64,000 nucleotides of DNA, taken from Gryllotalpicola protaetiae. GTDB lineage: Bacteria; Actinomycetota; Actinomycetes; Actinomycetales; Microbacteriaceae. Below the pieces are notes generated by a model, which was not told where the DNA came from, ran no database searches, and saw only the letters and a list, made by a program, of their open reading frames with translations. A program made the position numbers and the translations under genes. Numbering within the stretch: position 1 is the first letter of the stretch; each line of letters starts with the position of its first letter. The stretch is from contig NZ_CP032624.1 in the NCBI RefSeq assembly GCF_003627055.1, positions 3,472,001 to 3,536,000 on the forward strand. The letters run 5' to 3'. Positions 54,907 to 64,000 of this stretch are shown here, one piece after another.

Positions 54907-54912
54907 TAGCAT
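54907..54912 (+). promoter_or_regulatory. -10 element (TAGCAT) of leaderless ClgR/PopR-like gene
   Basis: TAGCAT ends 6 bases before the ATG at 54919. No Shine-Dalgarno sequence is present. Confidence 0.55.
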
Positions 54913-54918
54913 GAGGCC

Positions 54919-55248
54919 ATGTCTGAGCCCATGCCAGAACCGACGTCTCGCTTCGACCGTCAGCCGCTATGGCGGCACATGCTCGGTGACCGTCTGCGCG
55001 CACTGCGGCACAGGCGTGGCGAGACGCTGACCGAGACCGCGAAGCGGGCCGGGGTATCGACGCAGTACCTCTCCGAGATCGAGCGCGGCGCGAAGGAGCC
55101 GTCGAGCGAGGTCATCGCCGCGGTCGCAACCGCGCTCGAGGTCACGCTGCTCGACCTCACGATCGCGGTTGCCGACGGGCTGCGCGAGAGCCAGGCCGCG
55201 CCGGTGCACGCCCCACACGGTCCGTCGATGTTCGCGCTGGCCGCCTGA
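54919..55248 (+). CDS. XRE-family regulator of the ClgR/PopR type
   Basis: This 109-residue protein is mostly a Cro-type HTH (residues 20-80): LGDRLRALRHRRGETLTETA, AGVSTQYLSEIERGAKEPSSE and ATALEVTLLDLTIAVADGL. The segment STQYLSEIERGAKEPSSE is very close to ClgR and PopR, which activate clp protease genes in actinobacteria. It converges on a clpP pair, 11 bases apart. The short C-terminal tail (FALAA) ends in a hydrophobic Ala-Ala, which in ClgR/PopR is a Clp degradation signal. That would make the regulator a substrate of the protease it controls. Confidence 0.85.
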   Translation: MSEPMPEPTSRFDRQPLWRHMLGDRLRALRHRRGETLTETAKRAGVSTQYLSEIERGAKEPSSEVIAAVATALEVTLLDLTIAVADGLRESQAAPVHAPHGPSMFALAA

Positions 55249-55259
55249 ACCGGCATCCG

Positions 55260-55847
55260 TCACCGCTGCTCGATGACGTGGTCGAGCAGCCCGTACGCGC
55301 GCGCTCCTTCCGCTGTGAAGATGCGGTCGTGGTCGGTGTCCGCACGCAGCGCCTCGACACTCTGGCCGGTGTGCCGTGACAGGATCGCCTCGAGATCCGC
55401 CCGGATCCGCACCACCTCGTCGGCCTGCAGGATGAGATCGGGGATCGCTCCGCGCCCCTGCGCGGCAGGCTGATGCAGGATCACCCGGGTGTGCGGCAGC
55501 GCCGCGCGCTTGCCCGGTGCGCCGGCCGCCAGCAGCACGGCGCCGACGGCGATCGCCTGCCCGACACAGGTGGTCGCCACCTGGGGGCGGATGTAGCGCA
55601 TCGTGTCGTAGATCGCGAGCATCGCGCTCGGGTCCCCGCCCTCGCAGTTGATGTAGAGCTGGATGTCGCTCTCAGGGTTGTCGGCCTCGAGATGCAACAG
55701 CTGCGCGATCAGCGCGTTCGCCACTCCGGCGTCGATGGCGGTGCCGAGGTAGACGATGCGCTCGGTCAAGAGGTGCGAGTAGACGTCCATGATCCGCTCG
55801 CCGCGCACGTCGCGGGCGATCACGTTCGGAATCGTGTAGGAGCTCAT
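55260..55847 (-). CDS. ClpP-family subunit lacking the catalytic serine
   Basis: This 195-residue protein keeps the ClpP fold: LLHLEADNPESDIQLYINCEGG, LLAAGAPGKRAALPHTRV and RIFTAEGARAYGLLDHVI. The nucleophile motif, normally GxAASMGxxLL, reads GQAIAVGAVLL with Ala at residue 100 (codon GCC at 55548-55550). His125 (ILHQP) and Asp170 (ADTDHD) of the triad remain. The oxyanion-side SPGG loop is CEGG. It should therefore be proteolytically inactive, like ClpR subunits in chloroplasts and cyanobacteria. Its ATG overlaps the upstream clpP stop by 4 bases, so the two are made together. Confidence 0.9.
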   Translation of the reverse strand: MSSYTIPNVIARDVRGERIMDVYSHLLTERIVYLGTAIDAGVANALIAQLLHLEADNPESDIQLYINCEGGDPSAMLAIYDTMRYIRPQVATTCVGQAIAVGAVLLAAGAPGKRAALPHTRVILHQPAAQGRGAIPDLILQADEVVRIRADLEAILSRHTGQSVEALRADTDHDRIFTAEGARAYGLLDHVIEQR

Positions 55848-56476
55848 CGGGCTGCCCCCACCGTCTCGGCGTGGAACCCGGCGCGGTCGCGTCCGCGCGG
55901 CAGCAGCACGTCGAAGTGCGACACGATCTCGTCGATGAATCCGTAGTCCCGCGACTGCTCGGCCGTGTACCAGCGGTCGTGCAGCGAGTCCTCGAAGACG
56001 CGCTCGAACGACTGGCCGGTGTCGGAGGCGATCAGCCCGAGCACGGTGTCGCGCATGCGGCGCAGATCGTCGGCCTGCAGCTCGACGTCGACCGCGGTGC
56101 CGCCGATGCCGGCCGAGCCCTGGTGCATGAGGATCCGCGAGTGCGGCAGCGCCCGCCGCTTCCCCGGCGCGCCGGCCGAGAGCAGGAACTGCCCCGCGCT
56201 GGCCGCCATGCCGAGCACCAGTGTCGAGACATCGCACGGCACGAGGCGCATCACGTCGCGAATGGCGAGCATGGCGGGCACCGAGCCGCCCGGCGAGTGG
56301 ATCCAGAGGGCGATGTCGGATGCCGGGTCGGCGGCCGCGAGCGCCATGAGGTCTGTCGCGAGAAGCGTGCCATTGTCGTCGTCGAGCACGCCGTCGAGCA
56401 CGAGCACGCGCTGCTCGTACAGCTCGCGGCGGGCGCGTTCGGTGAAGACCGGGATCTTGGGGGCTTCGTCTGTCAT
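55844..56476 (-). CDS. clpP: ClpP protease subunit with intact triad
   Basis: This 210-residue serine protease subunit has Ser93 in GMAASAGQFLL, His118 in RILMHQGS and Asp163 in FEDSLHDRWYTAEQ, plus the SPGGSVPAML loop. It forms the active part of a Clp chamber that degrades unfolded proteins delivered by ClpX or ClpC. The C-terminal 15 residues are an extension with DRAGFHAETV. The pair with the Ser-less subunit is distinct from the usual clpP1P2-clpX locus, since no clpX or tig is adjacent. Confidence 0.93.
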   Translation of the reverse strand: MTDEAPKIPVFTERARRELYEQRVLVLDGVLDDDNGTLLATDLMALAAADPASDIALWIHSPGGSVPAMLAIRDVMRLVPCDVSTLVLGMAASAGQFLLSAGAPGKRRALPHSRILMHQGSAGIGGTAVDVELQADDLRRMRDTVLGLIASDTGQSFERVFEDSLHDRWYTAEQSRDYGFIDEIVSHFDVLLPRGRDRAGFHAETVGAAR

Positions 56477-56500
56477 GAGCCCACTGTCGCCCGGAACGAC

Positions 56501-56533
56501 ATCGGCCCTCGGCGTTTTCTGCCGAGGGCCGAT
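56501..56533 (-). terminator. leuA terminator
   Basis: ATCGGCCCTCGGC (56501-56513) and GCCGAGGGCCGAT (56521-56533) form a perfect 13-bp stem with a 7-base loop, 18 bases beyond the leuA stop. It separates leuA from the clpP operon. Confidence 0.8.
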
Positions 56534-56547
56534 CTGCCGAAAGCAGA
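56533..56547. promoter_or_regulatory. PopR/ClgR-type operator upstream of the clpP pair
   Basis: TCTGCC-GAA-AGCAGA matches the element in front of the regulator gene. It lies 57-71 bases before the clpP start, a distance suited to an activator. Confidence 0.65.
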
Positions 56548-56550
56548 AGG

Positions 56551-58436
<1,886 letters not shown>

Positions 58437-58443
58437 CGGTTTC

Positions 58444-58449
58444 AGGCTA
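58444..58449 (-). promoter_or_regulatory. -10 element (TAGCCT) of the leuL-leuA transcript
   Basis: TAGCCT on the minus strand lies 7 bases before the leader-peptide ATG at 58436 and 11 bases after the stop of the upstream permease gene. Confidence 0.55.
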
Positions 58450-58459
58450 ACACGCGAGA

Positions 58460-59857
58460 TCAGTCGACAGCGAGCGCGGCGATGGGCGAGACACGGGTCG
58501 CGCGGCGGCTGGGGGCGACGGACGCCGCGAGTGTCAGCACCACGGCGGCGGCGAGCTGCCCCGCGAGCATCCCCCACGGCACCCCGGGCGCGATGAACCC
58601 GGGCGACCCTTTGATCCAGCCGATCAGCGACTGCGTCCCGACCCAGCCGTAGGCGAAGCCCAGCGCGAGGCCGATGACGAGCGCGGTCAGCGTGAGCGCC
58701 GCCGCTTCGGCGAGGATCATGCTGCGCAGCTGTGCGGCGGCGGTGCCGAGGGCTCTGAGCAGCCCGAGCTCACGCGTGCGCTGCAGCACGTTGAGCGAGA
58801 GCGACGTGACGAGGCCGACGGCCGCGATCAGCGCGCTGAAGCCGATCAGCACGGTGAAGACGGCGGTGATCGCGTCGAGGATCTGTCCGGTGCCCTCGTA
58901 GACCTCGGGCTGCGCACGCTGCGCCGCCGCGATCAGGTCGCGGAACGACTGCATCGTCACGGCGAAGGTGGTCACGAGCGTGACGCCGATGACGAGCCCG
59001 ATCGTCATGCGGGCGCTGCGCTCGGGGTGGCGCAGAGCGTTCTCGACAGCGAGCCGGCCGGCCTGGGTACGTGCGAAGAGGCGACCGACCAGGCGCAGGA
59101 CCGGCGGGATGAAGCGCGCCGACTCGAGGACGATGCCGGTGAACGAGAGCAGGCCGCCCGCGAGTGCCGCCAGGACTCCGAGCGGCGACAGCTGGCCGAT
59201 CGCGAGGCCGGCGCCGAGCGCCGCGACCCCCAGCGCCGTGAGCGCGATCGCGGCGGCGAGGCGGCCCCGGCCGCCCGCAGCCCGCTCCGAGTCCTGCTCG
59301 ACGGCATTGCCGAGCGCCTCGGTCGGGCGCACGGCGAGCACCCTCCGCGATCCCACCCAGGTGGCCAGCCAGGTCGTGAGGGCGACGCCGGTCACAGCGA
59401 TGAGGACGACGGGGTTCGCGTAGGAGTAGTGCGGCGGCGGGAAGAGGCCGGCGTGGACGGCCACGGCCGCGACCGCCGCGGCGAAGGCCGTTCCGACCAG
59501 GCATCCGATCACCGCGCCTGCGACGCCGATCGTGACGCCTTCGCGCGCGATCCGCGCCCGCTCCTGCGCGGCGCCGCGGCCGATGAGGCGCAGCAGGGCG
59601 ATCGTGCGGCGGCGCCCCGCGACCACGGTCGCAACCGTGTTCGTCGTGACCACGCCGCCGACGTAGACGGCGATGACGATGAAGACGTAGGCCGTGATGT
59701 TCAGCATGATCGTGGTGGTCTCGTGGTCGCCGAGCAGCGGATTGCGGCGGATGACGGCCGCGAGCACGCCCGTGATCTGAAGCAGCGCCGTTCCGAAGCC
59801 CGCCGCGAGGGCGGCGACGAGCAGGGTGGGCGCATGATCGCGCAGGGTGGTCCTCAT
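58460..59857 (-). CDS. FtsX-like ABC transporter permease
   Basis: This 465-residue membrane protein has two FtsX-type halves. The first has ITAYVFIVIAVYVGGVVTTNTV and RRTIALLRLIGRGAAQ near residues 50-100. The second has ITAVFTVLIGFSALIAAVGLV with QRTRELGLLRALGTAAAQLRS near residues 345-395, the conserved ExGxLRAxG signature. There is no large extracellular MacB loop. Such permeases with a MacB/LolD ATPase export peptides or antibiotics or transmit signals to envelope enzymes. Its ATG overlaps the ATPase stop by 4 bases. Confidence 0.9.
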   Translation of the reverse strand: MRTTLRDHAPTLLVAALAAGFGTALLQITGVLAAVIRRNPLLGDHETTTIMLNITAYVFIVIAVYVGGVVTTNTVATVVAGRRRTIALLRLIGRGAAQERARIAREGVTIGVAGAVIGCLVGTAFAAAVAAVAVHAGLFPPPHYSYANPVVLIAVTGVALTTWLATWVGSRRVLAVRPTEALGNAVEQDSERAAGGRGRLAAAIALTALGVAALGAGLAIGQLSPLGVLAALAGGLLSFTGIVLESARFIPPVLRLVGRLFARTQAGRLAVENALRHPERSARMTIGLVIGVTLVTTFAVTMQSFRDLIAAAQRAQPEVYEGTGQILDAITAVFTVLIGFSALIAAVGLVTSLSLNVLQRTRELGLLRALGTAAAQLRSMILAEAAALTLTALVIGLALGFAYGWVGTQSLIGWIKGSPGFIAPGVPWGMLAGQLAAAVVLTLAASVAPSRRATRVSPIAALAVD

Positions 59858-60612
59858 GCGACGGCCTCGCTCTCCATCGCGAGCATGATCGCGGAGAGCT
59901 GCTCGGCGGTGCGCCGAGGCTCGTCGCGCACGACCTTCCCATCGGCGAGGAACACGACGCGGTCGGCGTAGCTGGCGGCGATCGGGTCGTGCGTGACCAT
60001 CGCGATCGACTGGCCGTCGCTGCGCGCGGCATCGGCGAGCAGCCGCAGCACCTCCCGGCCCGTGCGGGAGTCGAGGTTGCCGGTGGGCTCGTCGGCGAAC
60101 ACGACCTCGGGGCGCGTCGCCAGCGCGCGGGCGATGGCGACGCGCTGCTGCTGGCCGCCGGAGAGCTCGTGCGGGCGATGGGCGAGCCGGGCGCGCAGGC
60201 CGAGGGTGTCGAGCAGGGTGTCGATCCAGGCGGACTCGGCAGCGGTGGGTCGGCGCCCGTCCAGTTCGAAGGGAAGCAGCACGTTGGCGCGCACGTCGAG
60301 CGTCGGCAGCAGGTTGAAGGCCTGGAACACGAACCCGACTCTGCGGCGGCGCAGCAGCGTGAGTGCGGAATCCGTCATGCTCGTGATCTCCGTCTCGCCG
60401 AGCCAGACGCGACCCGAGGTGGCGGAGTCGAGGCCCGCCATGATGTGCATGAGCGTCGACTTGCCGCTGCCTGAGGGGCCCATGATCGCGGTGAACTCGC
60501 CGCGGGCGAGCTCGAGGTCGACACCGTCGAGCGCGGCGACGGCGGCCGAGCCGCTGCCGTATGAGCGCGTGAGCCCGGCGACGCGGGCGACAGGGGTGGG
60601 CGGGGTCGTCAT
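59854..60612 (-). CDS. MacB/LolD-type ABC transporter ATP-binding protein
   Basis: This 252-residue ATPase has Walker A MGPSGSGKSTLMHIMAG, signature HELSGGQQQRVAIARAL and Walker B PEVVFADEPTGNLDS. The segment VFQAFNLLPTLDVRANV is characteristic of the MacB/BceA group. It energises the FtsX-like permease encoded next. Its ATG overlaps the ddl stop by 4 bases, so the transporter is made together with Ddl and Alr. Confidence 0.94.
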   Translation of the reverse strand: MTTPPTPVARVAGLTRSYGSGSAAVAALDGVDLELARGEFTAIMGPSGSGKSTLMHIMAGLDSATSGRVWLGETEITSMTDSALTLLRRRRVGFVFQAFNLLPTLDVRANVLLPFELDGRRPTAAESAWIDTLLDTLGLRARLAHRPHELSGGQQQRVAIARALATRPEVVFADEPTGNLDSRTGREVLRLLADAARSDGQSIAMVTHDPIAASYADRVVFLADGKVVRDEPRRTAEQLSAIMLAMESEAVA

Positions 60613-61568
60613 GCGAGAGCCTCCTGAATGAGCAGGTCGAGAAGATCGGGGTAGGCGATTCCGGCGGCGGCGAGCATCTGCGGCACCTGCGACACGGCGG
60701 TGAAGCCGGGCACGGTGTTCACCTCGTTCAGCACCCAGCCGTCGCGGGCGAGGAAGAAGTCGAGCCGGGCGACGCCGCGACAGCCGAGCGCACGGTAGAG
60801 CGCGAGCGCGCCCTGCTCGAGGCGGCGCAGCTCGAGCGAGGTGAGGCGCGCGGGCACCTCGAAGACGACGTCGGTGCTGTGGCGATCGCCGTACTTCGCG
60901 TCGTAGTCGAAGATCCCCTCTGAGCGGATCTCGAGCGGCGGGCTGATCAGCGGCTCGCCCGCGGCGGTGCGCGGTTCGAAGACCGCGATGTCGATCTCTC
61001 GGCCGATGATCATGTCTTCGACGAGCACGCGCGCGTCCCACGCGAAGGCCGCGTCCAGTGCGCGGGCCAGCTCGGATGCCTCATGCACCGCCGTCACGCC
61101 GCGGCTCGAGCCCGCGCCGGCCGGCTTGACGACGACGGGGCCGCTCCAGCCGTAGGCGTCGCGGGTGGCGGGTGTCAGCAAAGCGGCCGCTGCCGTGCGC
61201 AGTCCGACGGACTGTGCGATGAGCTTCGTCGCGTGCTTGTCGATCGCGAGTGCTCCCGCGCCGACGCCGCTTCCGACGTAGCGCACGCCTGCCAGCTCGC
61301 AGAGCGCCGCGAGCGTGCCGTCCTCCCCCGGCGCGCCGTGCACGAGCGGCAGGACCACGTCGCAGTCGGACAGCTCGGCGACCGCAGCCGCGAAGCTCAG
61401 CGGCTCGCCTGCCACGAGCCAGGCGCCGTCGCGGCCGATCGTGAACGAGATCGGGTCGTAGCGCTGCGGGTCGAGCGCCGTGACGGCCGCTGCGGCGGAT
61501 GCGAGCGACACCTCGTGCTCTCCGTTCGCTCCGCCGCCGATCACGGCGACGCGGGTGCGCGCGGTCAT
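60609..61568 (-). CDS. ddl: D-alanine--D-alanine ligase
   Basis: This 319-residue ATP-grasp ligase joins two D-alanines for the peptidoglycan stem peptide. It has NGEHEVSLAS (D-Ala site 1 Glu), PLVHGAPGEDGTLAALCE, VVKPAGAGSSRGV (ATP loop) and the omega loop FDYDAKYGDRHS with Tyr226. It also has the metal and D-Ala site ending NEVNTVPGFT. The KY pair marks a D-Ala-D-Ala enzyme, not a VanA-type D-Ala-D-Lac ligase. It overlaps alr and the ABC ATPase gene by 4 bases each. This may be a second copy, because it is not beside other cell-wall genes. Confidence 0.94.
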   Translation of the reverse strand: MTARTRVAVIGGGANGEHEVSLASAAAAVTALDPQRYDPISFTIGRDGAWLVAGEPLSFAAAVAELSDCDVVLPLVHGAPGEDGTLAALCELAGVRYVGSGVGAGALAIDKHATKLIAQSVGLRTAAAALLTPATRDAYGWSGPVVVKPAGAGSSRGVTAVHEASELARALDAAFAWDARVLVEDMIIGREIDIAVFEPRTAAGEPLISPPLEIRSEGIFDYDAKYGDRHSTDVVFEVPARLTSLELRRLEQGALALYRALGCRGVARLDFFLARDGWVLNEVNTVPGFTAVSQVPQMLAAAGIAYPDLLDLLIQEALA

Positions 61569-62689
61569 CGTGCGGCCGCCACTGCGGTGGATGCCGCGAC
61601 CGGAACGCGCTCGACGCGCGGGCCGACGCCCGTGACGATCTCGTTCGGAATCGTTCCGCACCAGCGCGCCCAGTCGGCGACGGTGGGCTCGCCACGGTCG
61701 CCGGGCCCGAACACCGTGACGTACTCCCCCGGCGCGGCGGGGGCGCCATCGAGGTCGACCACGAACTGGTCCATCGAGACGCGCCCCACGATGCGGCGTC
61801 TGGTGCCGGTGACCAGCACCTCGGCATCCGTCGCCAGCGTGCGCGGCACGCCGTCTGCGTAACCCGCAGCCACCAGCGCGAGCCGTGTCGAACGAGGCGC
61901 CAGCCAGCCGTGACCGTAGCCGACGGGCGTGCCCGCGGCGATGGCGCGCACGTCGACGATCTGCGCCTCGAGTGTGAGTGCGCCGCGCAGCCGGTGCGTG
62001 CCGGTGGGGTCGATGCCGACCAGCCCAGCGCCGACGCGGCACAGGCTGTGGCGCGCGCCGGGCTGGGTGAGTGCGGCCGAGGTCGCGGCGAGGTGCCGCA
62101 GCGGTACGAACAGGCCGGCGGCGCGGGCAAGCCGCAGCGCGTGGGCGAAACGGGTGCGCTCGCGGCGGTTGGCGGGGTCGGCCGGGTCGTCGGCCGAGCT
62201 CAGGTGGCCCATGATGCCGACGACCTCGATCTCGCCGCGAACGGCCGCGGCGGCGCTGACGGCGAGCAACTGCGGCCACAGCTCGGCCGGGCAGCCCTCG
62301 CGCGCCAGGCCGCAGTCGATCTGCAGATGCACGCGGGCGACGAGGCGGTGCCTGCGCGCCGCCCGGCAGATCGCGTCCAGGTGGGCGACCCCGGGGACGG
62401 CCAGGTCGATGTCGTGATCGAGCGCCGCCTCGAAGTCGGCGTCGACGGGGTTGAGCCAGCTCAGGATCGGCGCCTCGAGGCCCGCCAGCCGCAACGCGAG
62501 CGCCTCGGTGATGCTCGTGACGCCGAGCCGTGAGGCGCCTGCCCCGAGCGCCGTTCTGGCGACGAGCTCGGCGCCGGCGCCGTACCCCTGCGCTTTCACC
62601 ACGGCCATCAGATCACCGGGTGCGAGGATCGCGAACAGGCGCGTGTTGGCGGCGATCGCGTCGGTGTCGACGAGCAGTCGGGTTGTCAT
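61565..62689 (-). CDS. alr: Alanine racemase (divergent)
   Basis: This 374-residue PLP enzyme interconverts L- and D-alanine. The PLP lysine is K32 in AVVKAQGYGAG, the catalytic Tyr258 is in VGYGHGW, and GRVSMDQFVVDL holds the Met-Asp pair. Departures from the family are visible: YGHG is YGAG, and the HLKxDTGMxR segment is HLQIDCGLAR, so the often carbamylated lysine is Gln123. This may change inhibitor or substrate preference. It is the first gene of the alr-ddl-ABC operon. Confidence 0.92.
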   Translation of the reverse strand: MTTRLLVDTDAIAANTRLFAILAPGDLMAVVKAQGYGAGAELVARTALGAGASRLGVTSITEALALRLAGLEAPILSWLNPVDADFEAALDHDIDLAVPGVAHLDAICRAARRHRLVARVHLQIDCGLAREGCPAELWPQLLAVSAAAAVRGEIEVVGIMGHLSSADDPADPANRRERTRFAHALRLARAAGLFVPLRHLAATSAALTQPGARHSLCRVGAGLVGIDPTGTHRLRGALTLEAQIVDVRAIAAGTPVGYGHGWLAPRSTRLALVAAGYADGVPRTLATDAEVLVTGTRRRIVGRVSMDQFVVDLDGAPAAPGEYVTVFGPGDRGEPTVADWARWCGTIPNEIVTGVGPRVERVPVAASTAVAAAR

Positions 62690-62696
62690 GTCTGCG

Positions 62697-62702
62697 ACGC
62701 TA
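62697..62702 (-). promoter_or_regulatory. -10 element (TAGCGT) of leaderless alr
   Basis: TAGCGT on the minus strand lies 7 bases before the ATG at 62689, inside the 82-base gap after the response-regulator gene. It gives the alr-ddl-ABC operon its own start. Confidence 0.5.
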
Positions 62703-62771
62703 CGGATGCCTGCGCCTGCGCCGCGTCGGCCGCGAGACTGCTTCCAGGTCATCCCAGCGGATGACGCGGCG

Positions 62772-63443
62772 TCAGTCCTCGGTGGGAAGCGTGTGCTCGT
62801 AGGCGAACACCACGAGCTGCACGCGGTCGCGCAGACCGAGCTTCGCGAGCACCCGGCTGATGTGGGTCTTCACGGTGGCCTCGGACAGGAATTCCGCGCC
62901 CGCGATCTCGGCGTTCGACAGGCCGCGGGCCGCAAGCCGGAAGATCTCGCGCTCGCGTTGGGTCAGCTCTGCCCAGCTCGGCGGCGCTGAGCGCCGCTCG
63001 CGGCCGCGGTCCACGTGGGCGAACAGCTCGCGTGTCGCGTTCGCGGCGATCACCGAGTTGCCCTGGTGCACGGTGCGCACGGCGGCGAGCAGGAAGTCGG
63101 GATCGGCGTCCTTCAGCACGAACCCGCTCGCCCCCGCACGGATCGCCCGCGCCGCGTTCTCGTCGAGGTCGAAGGTGGTGAGCACGAGCACCCGCGGCGG
63201 CGGGTAGCCCCCGTCGGCGGCGTCGCCCAAGATGTCGCGCGTCGCCTGGATGCCGTCCACCCGGGGCATCCGCACATCCATCAGCACCACGTCGGGCCGG
63301 GTGCGCGCCACCAGCTCACGGGCAGCGGCACCGTCGCCGGCTTCGCCCGCGAACGCGAGGTCCGCCTGCGACTCGAGCAGCATGCGAACGCCGGCGCGGA
63401 ACAGCGCCTGGTCGTCGACCAGTGCGATCCGGATCGCGCTCAC
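62772..63443 (-). CDS. NarL/FixJ-family response regulator
   Basis: This 223-residue regulator has a receiver domain with IRIALVDDQALFRAGV (acidic pair), the phospho-acceptor Asp in PDVVLMDVRMPRVDG, VLVLTTFD and GFVLKDADPD (Lys). The C-terminal LuxR-type HTH has TQREREIFRLAARGLSNAEIA and SEATVKTHISRVLAKLGLRDR. The GTG overlaps the kinase stop by 4 bases. It probably controls the downstream alr-ddl-ABC operon; this is inferred from position. Confidence 0.95.
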   Translation of the reverse strand: MSAIRIALVDDQALFRAGVRMLLESQADLAFAGEAGDGAAARELVARTRPDVVLMDVRMPRVDGIQATRDILGDAADGGYPPPRVLVLTTFDLDENAARAIRAGASGFVLKDADPDFLLAAVRTVHQGNSVIAANATRELFAHVDRGRERRSAPPSWAELTQREREIFRLAARGLSNAEIAGAEFLSEATVKTHISRVLAKLGLRDRVQLVVFAYEHTLPTED

Positions 63444-64000
63444 GCGGCGACTCCGCCCGGGATCACGGCGCGCAGTACGAACCGCCCGCTCTCGGCGCCT
63501 GCGCTCAGCACGCCGCCCGCGAGCTGCGCCCTCTCCTGCATGCCGGGCAGGCCGTGCCCGCGCCCCGCGATCGGCACCGGCCCGGTGGCCCCTGCCTCCT
63601 TCAGCTCGTTCGAGAGCTCGATCTCCAACGCGTCGGCGCCCCAATCCAGTTCGAGCGCCACGGGCTGCCCGGGTGCGCCGTGGCGCAGCGCGTTCGTGAG
63701 GCCTTCCTGCACGATCCGGTACGCGGCGATCTCGTGCCCGGCGCCGAGGGCGACGCGTTCGCCCGTCTCTCGCAGCCGCAGGTCGAGGCCGGCCGCCCGC
63801 AGCTGGGCGAACAGCGCGTCGAAGTCGGCGACGGCCGGCTGCGGGGTCGAGCCCTCGTCGTGGCGCAGTTCGGCCAGAAGCATCCGCACATCGCCCAGCG
63901 CGTCGCGCGCGACGGACGAGATCGTCTCAAGCGCTCCGACGGCGACGGCAGGGCGGGCGGATGCCGCGAACCGGGCCCCGTCCGCCTGCGCGATCACCAC
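63440..64000 (-). CDS. Sensor histidine kinase, NarL-type, C-terminal part (5' end outside window)
   Basis: The frame is open through the window end. The visible 186 residues cover the end of the HisKA_3 dimerisation helices (VGALETISSVARDALGDVRMLLAELR, just after the phospho-accepting His) and the ATP-binding domain. That domain has the N box YRIVQEGLTNALRHG and the glycine box GRGHGLPGMQERA. It is the partner of the adjacent response regulator. The sensory domain lies beyond base 64000. Confidence 0.93.
   Translation of the reverse strand: MVIAQADGARFAASARPAVAVGALETISSVARDALGDVRMLLAELRHDEGSTPQPAVADFDALFAQLRAAGLDLRLRETGERVALGAGHEIAAYRIVQEGLTNALRHGAPGQPVALELDWGADALEIELSNELKEAGATGPVPIAGRGHGLPGMQERAQLAGGVLSAGAESGRFVLRAVIPGGVAA

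Noticed and set aside
60609-61568. ddl as a VanA-like D-Ala-D-Lac ligase giving vancomycin resistance
   Set aside because: The omega loop has the KY pair of true D-Ala-D-Ala ligases, and no vanH or vanX is adjacent.

Overview
The window looks like chromosome of a high-GC actinobacterium, most probably of the family Microbacteriaceae. Coding sequence is strongly GC-biased in third codon positions, GTG starts are common, and neighbouring genes often overlap by 4 bases (ATGA or GTGA). Several gene orders are typical of the phylum: glnA2-glnE; a fasR-fabD-fabH-acpP-fabF-DUF3145 cluster beside a homodimeric aceE; and recO-uppS. Genus cannot be told from the sequence alone. I found no insertion sequence, prophage, CRISPR array or replication origin. 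With rnpB counted, no gene-free stretch exceeds 300 bases; the longest are 54680-54918, 14301-14495, 33161-33340 and 29188-29352.

Layout. 1-4815: the end of a TetR gene, then glnE and glnA2 (nitrogen control). 4872-7970: panB, a SPOR-like small gene, map, ppgK and the RNase P RNA. 7973-11864: a coiled-coil protein that has lost its zinc ribbon, a Nif3 protein, a disordered protein, thyA-dfrA and a tiny membrane protein. 11922-20927: stress and accessory genes, including a thioredoxin-reductase-like/methyltransferase fusion divergent from an XRE-cupin regulator, tRNA-Val, a DksA-like protein, a ScyD/E-like secreted protein, a kinase-like phosphotransferase and AhpE. 21066-29187: aceE and the fatty-acid synthesis operon with its probable regulator. 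29353-37442: PadR, DUF1684, a family-A polymerase-like gene, a P-loop kinase, a LysM lipoprotein, PspC, tRNA-Met(CAT), a GT4 glycosyltransferase, a DMT transporter and def. 37517-43920: tRNA-Asn and a five-gene peptide ABC importer. 44016-52222: dnaG, dgt, dusB, ybaK, frnE, a GNAT gene, a DUF402 gene, uppS and recO. 52270-56476: a TRIC channel, an internally deleted methyltransferase, a GH11 xylanase, and a ClgR/PopR-like regulator facing a clpP pair. 56551-64000: leuA with a Leu-rich leader peptide, then an operon of ABC exporter, ddl and alr downstream of a two-component system that runs off the window end.

Four features stand out. (1) The clpP pair contains one subunit whose catalytic serine is alanine. 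A regulator of the ClgR/PopR type lies next to it, and the same TCTGC-type palindrome is found in front of both the regulator and the clpP operon. (2) alr, ddl and a MacB/FtsX-type exporter form one tightly overlapped operon next to a NarL-type two-component system. This looks like an inducible cell-wall-antibiotic (possibly D-cycloserine) resistance unit. (3) A flavoprotein with a CxxC centre and a degenerate NADPH site is fused to a class I methyltransferase, which suggests handling of reactive dithiols. (4) About twenty genes have a TAnnnT -10 hexamer placed only 5-7 bases before the start codon, which predicts pervasive leaderless transcription.
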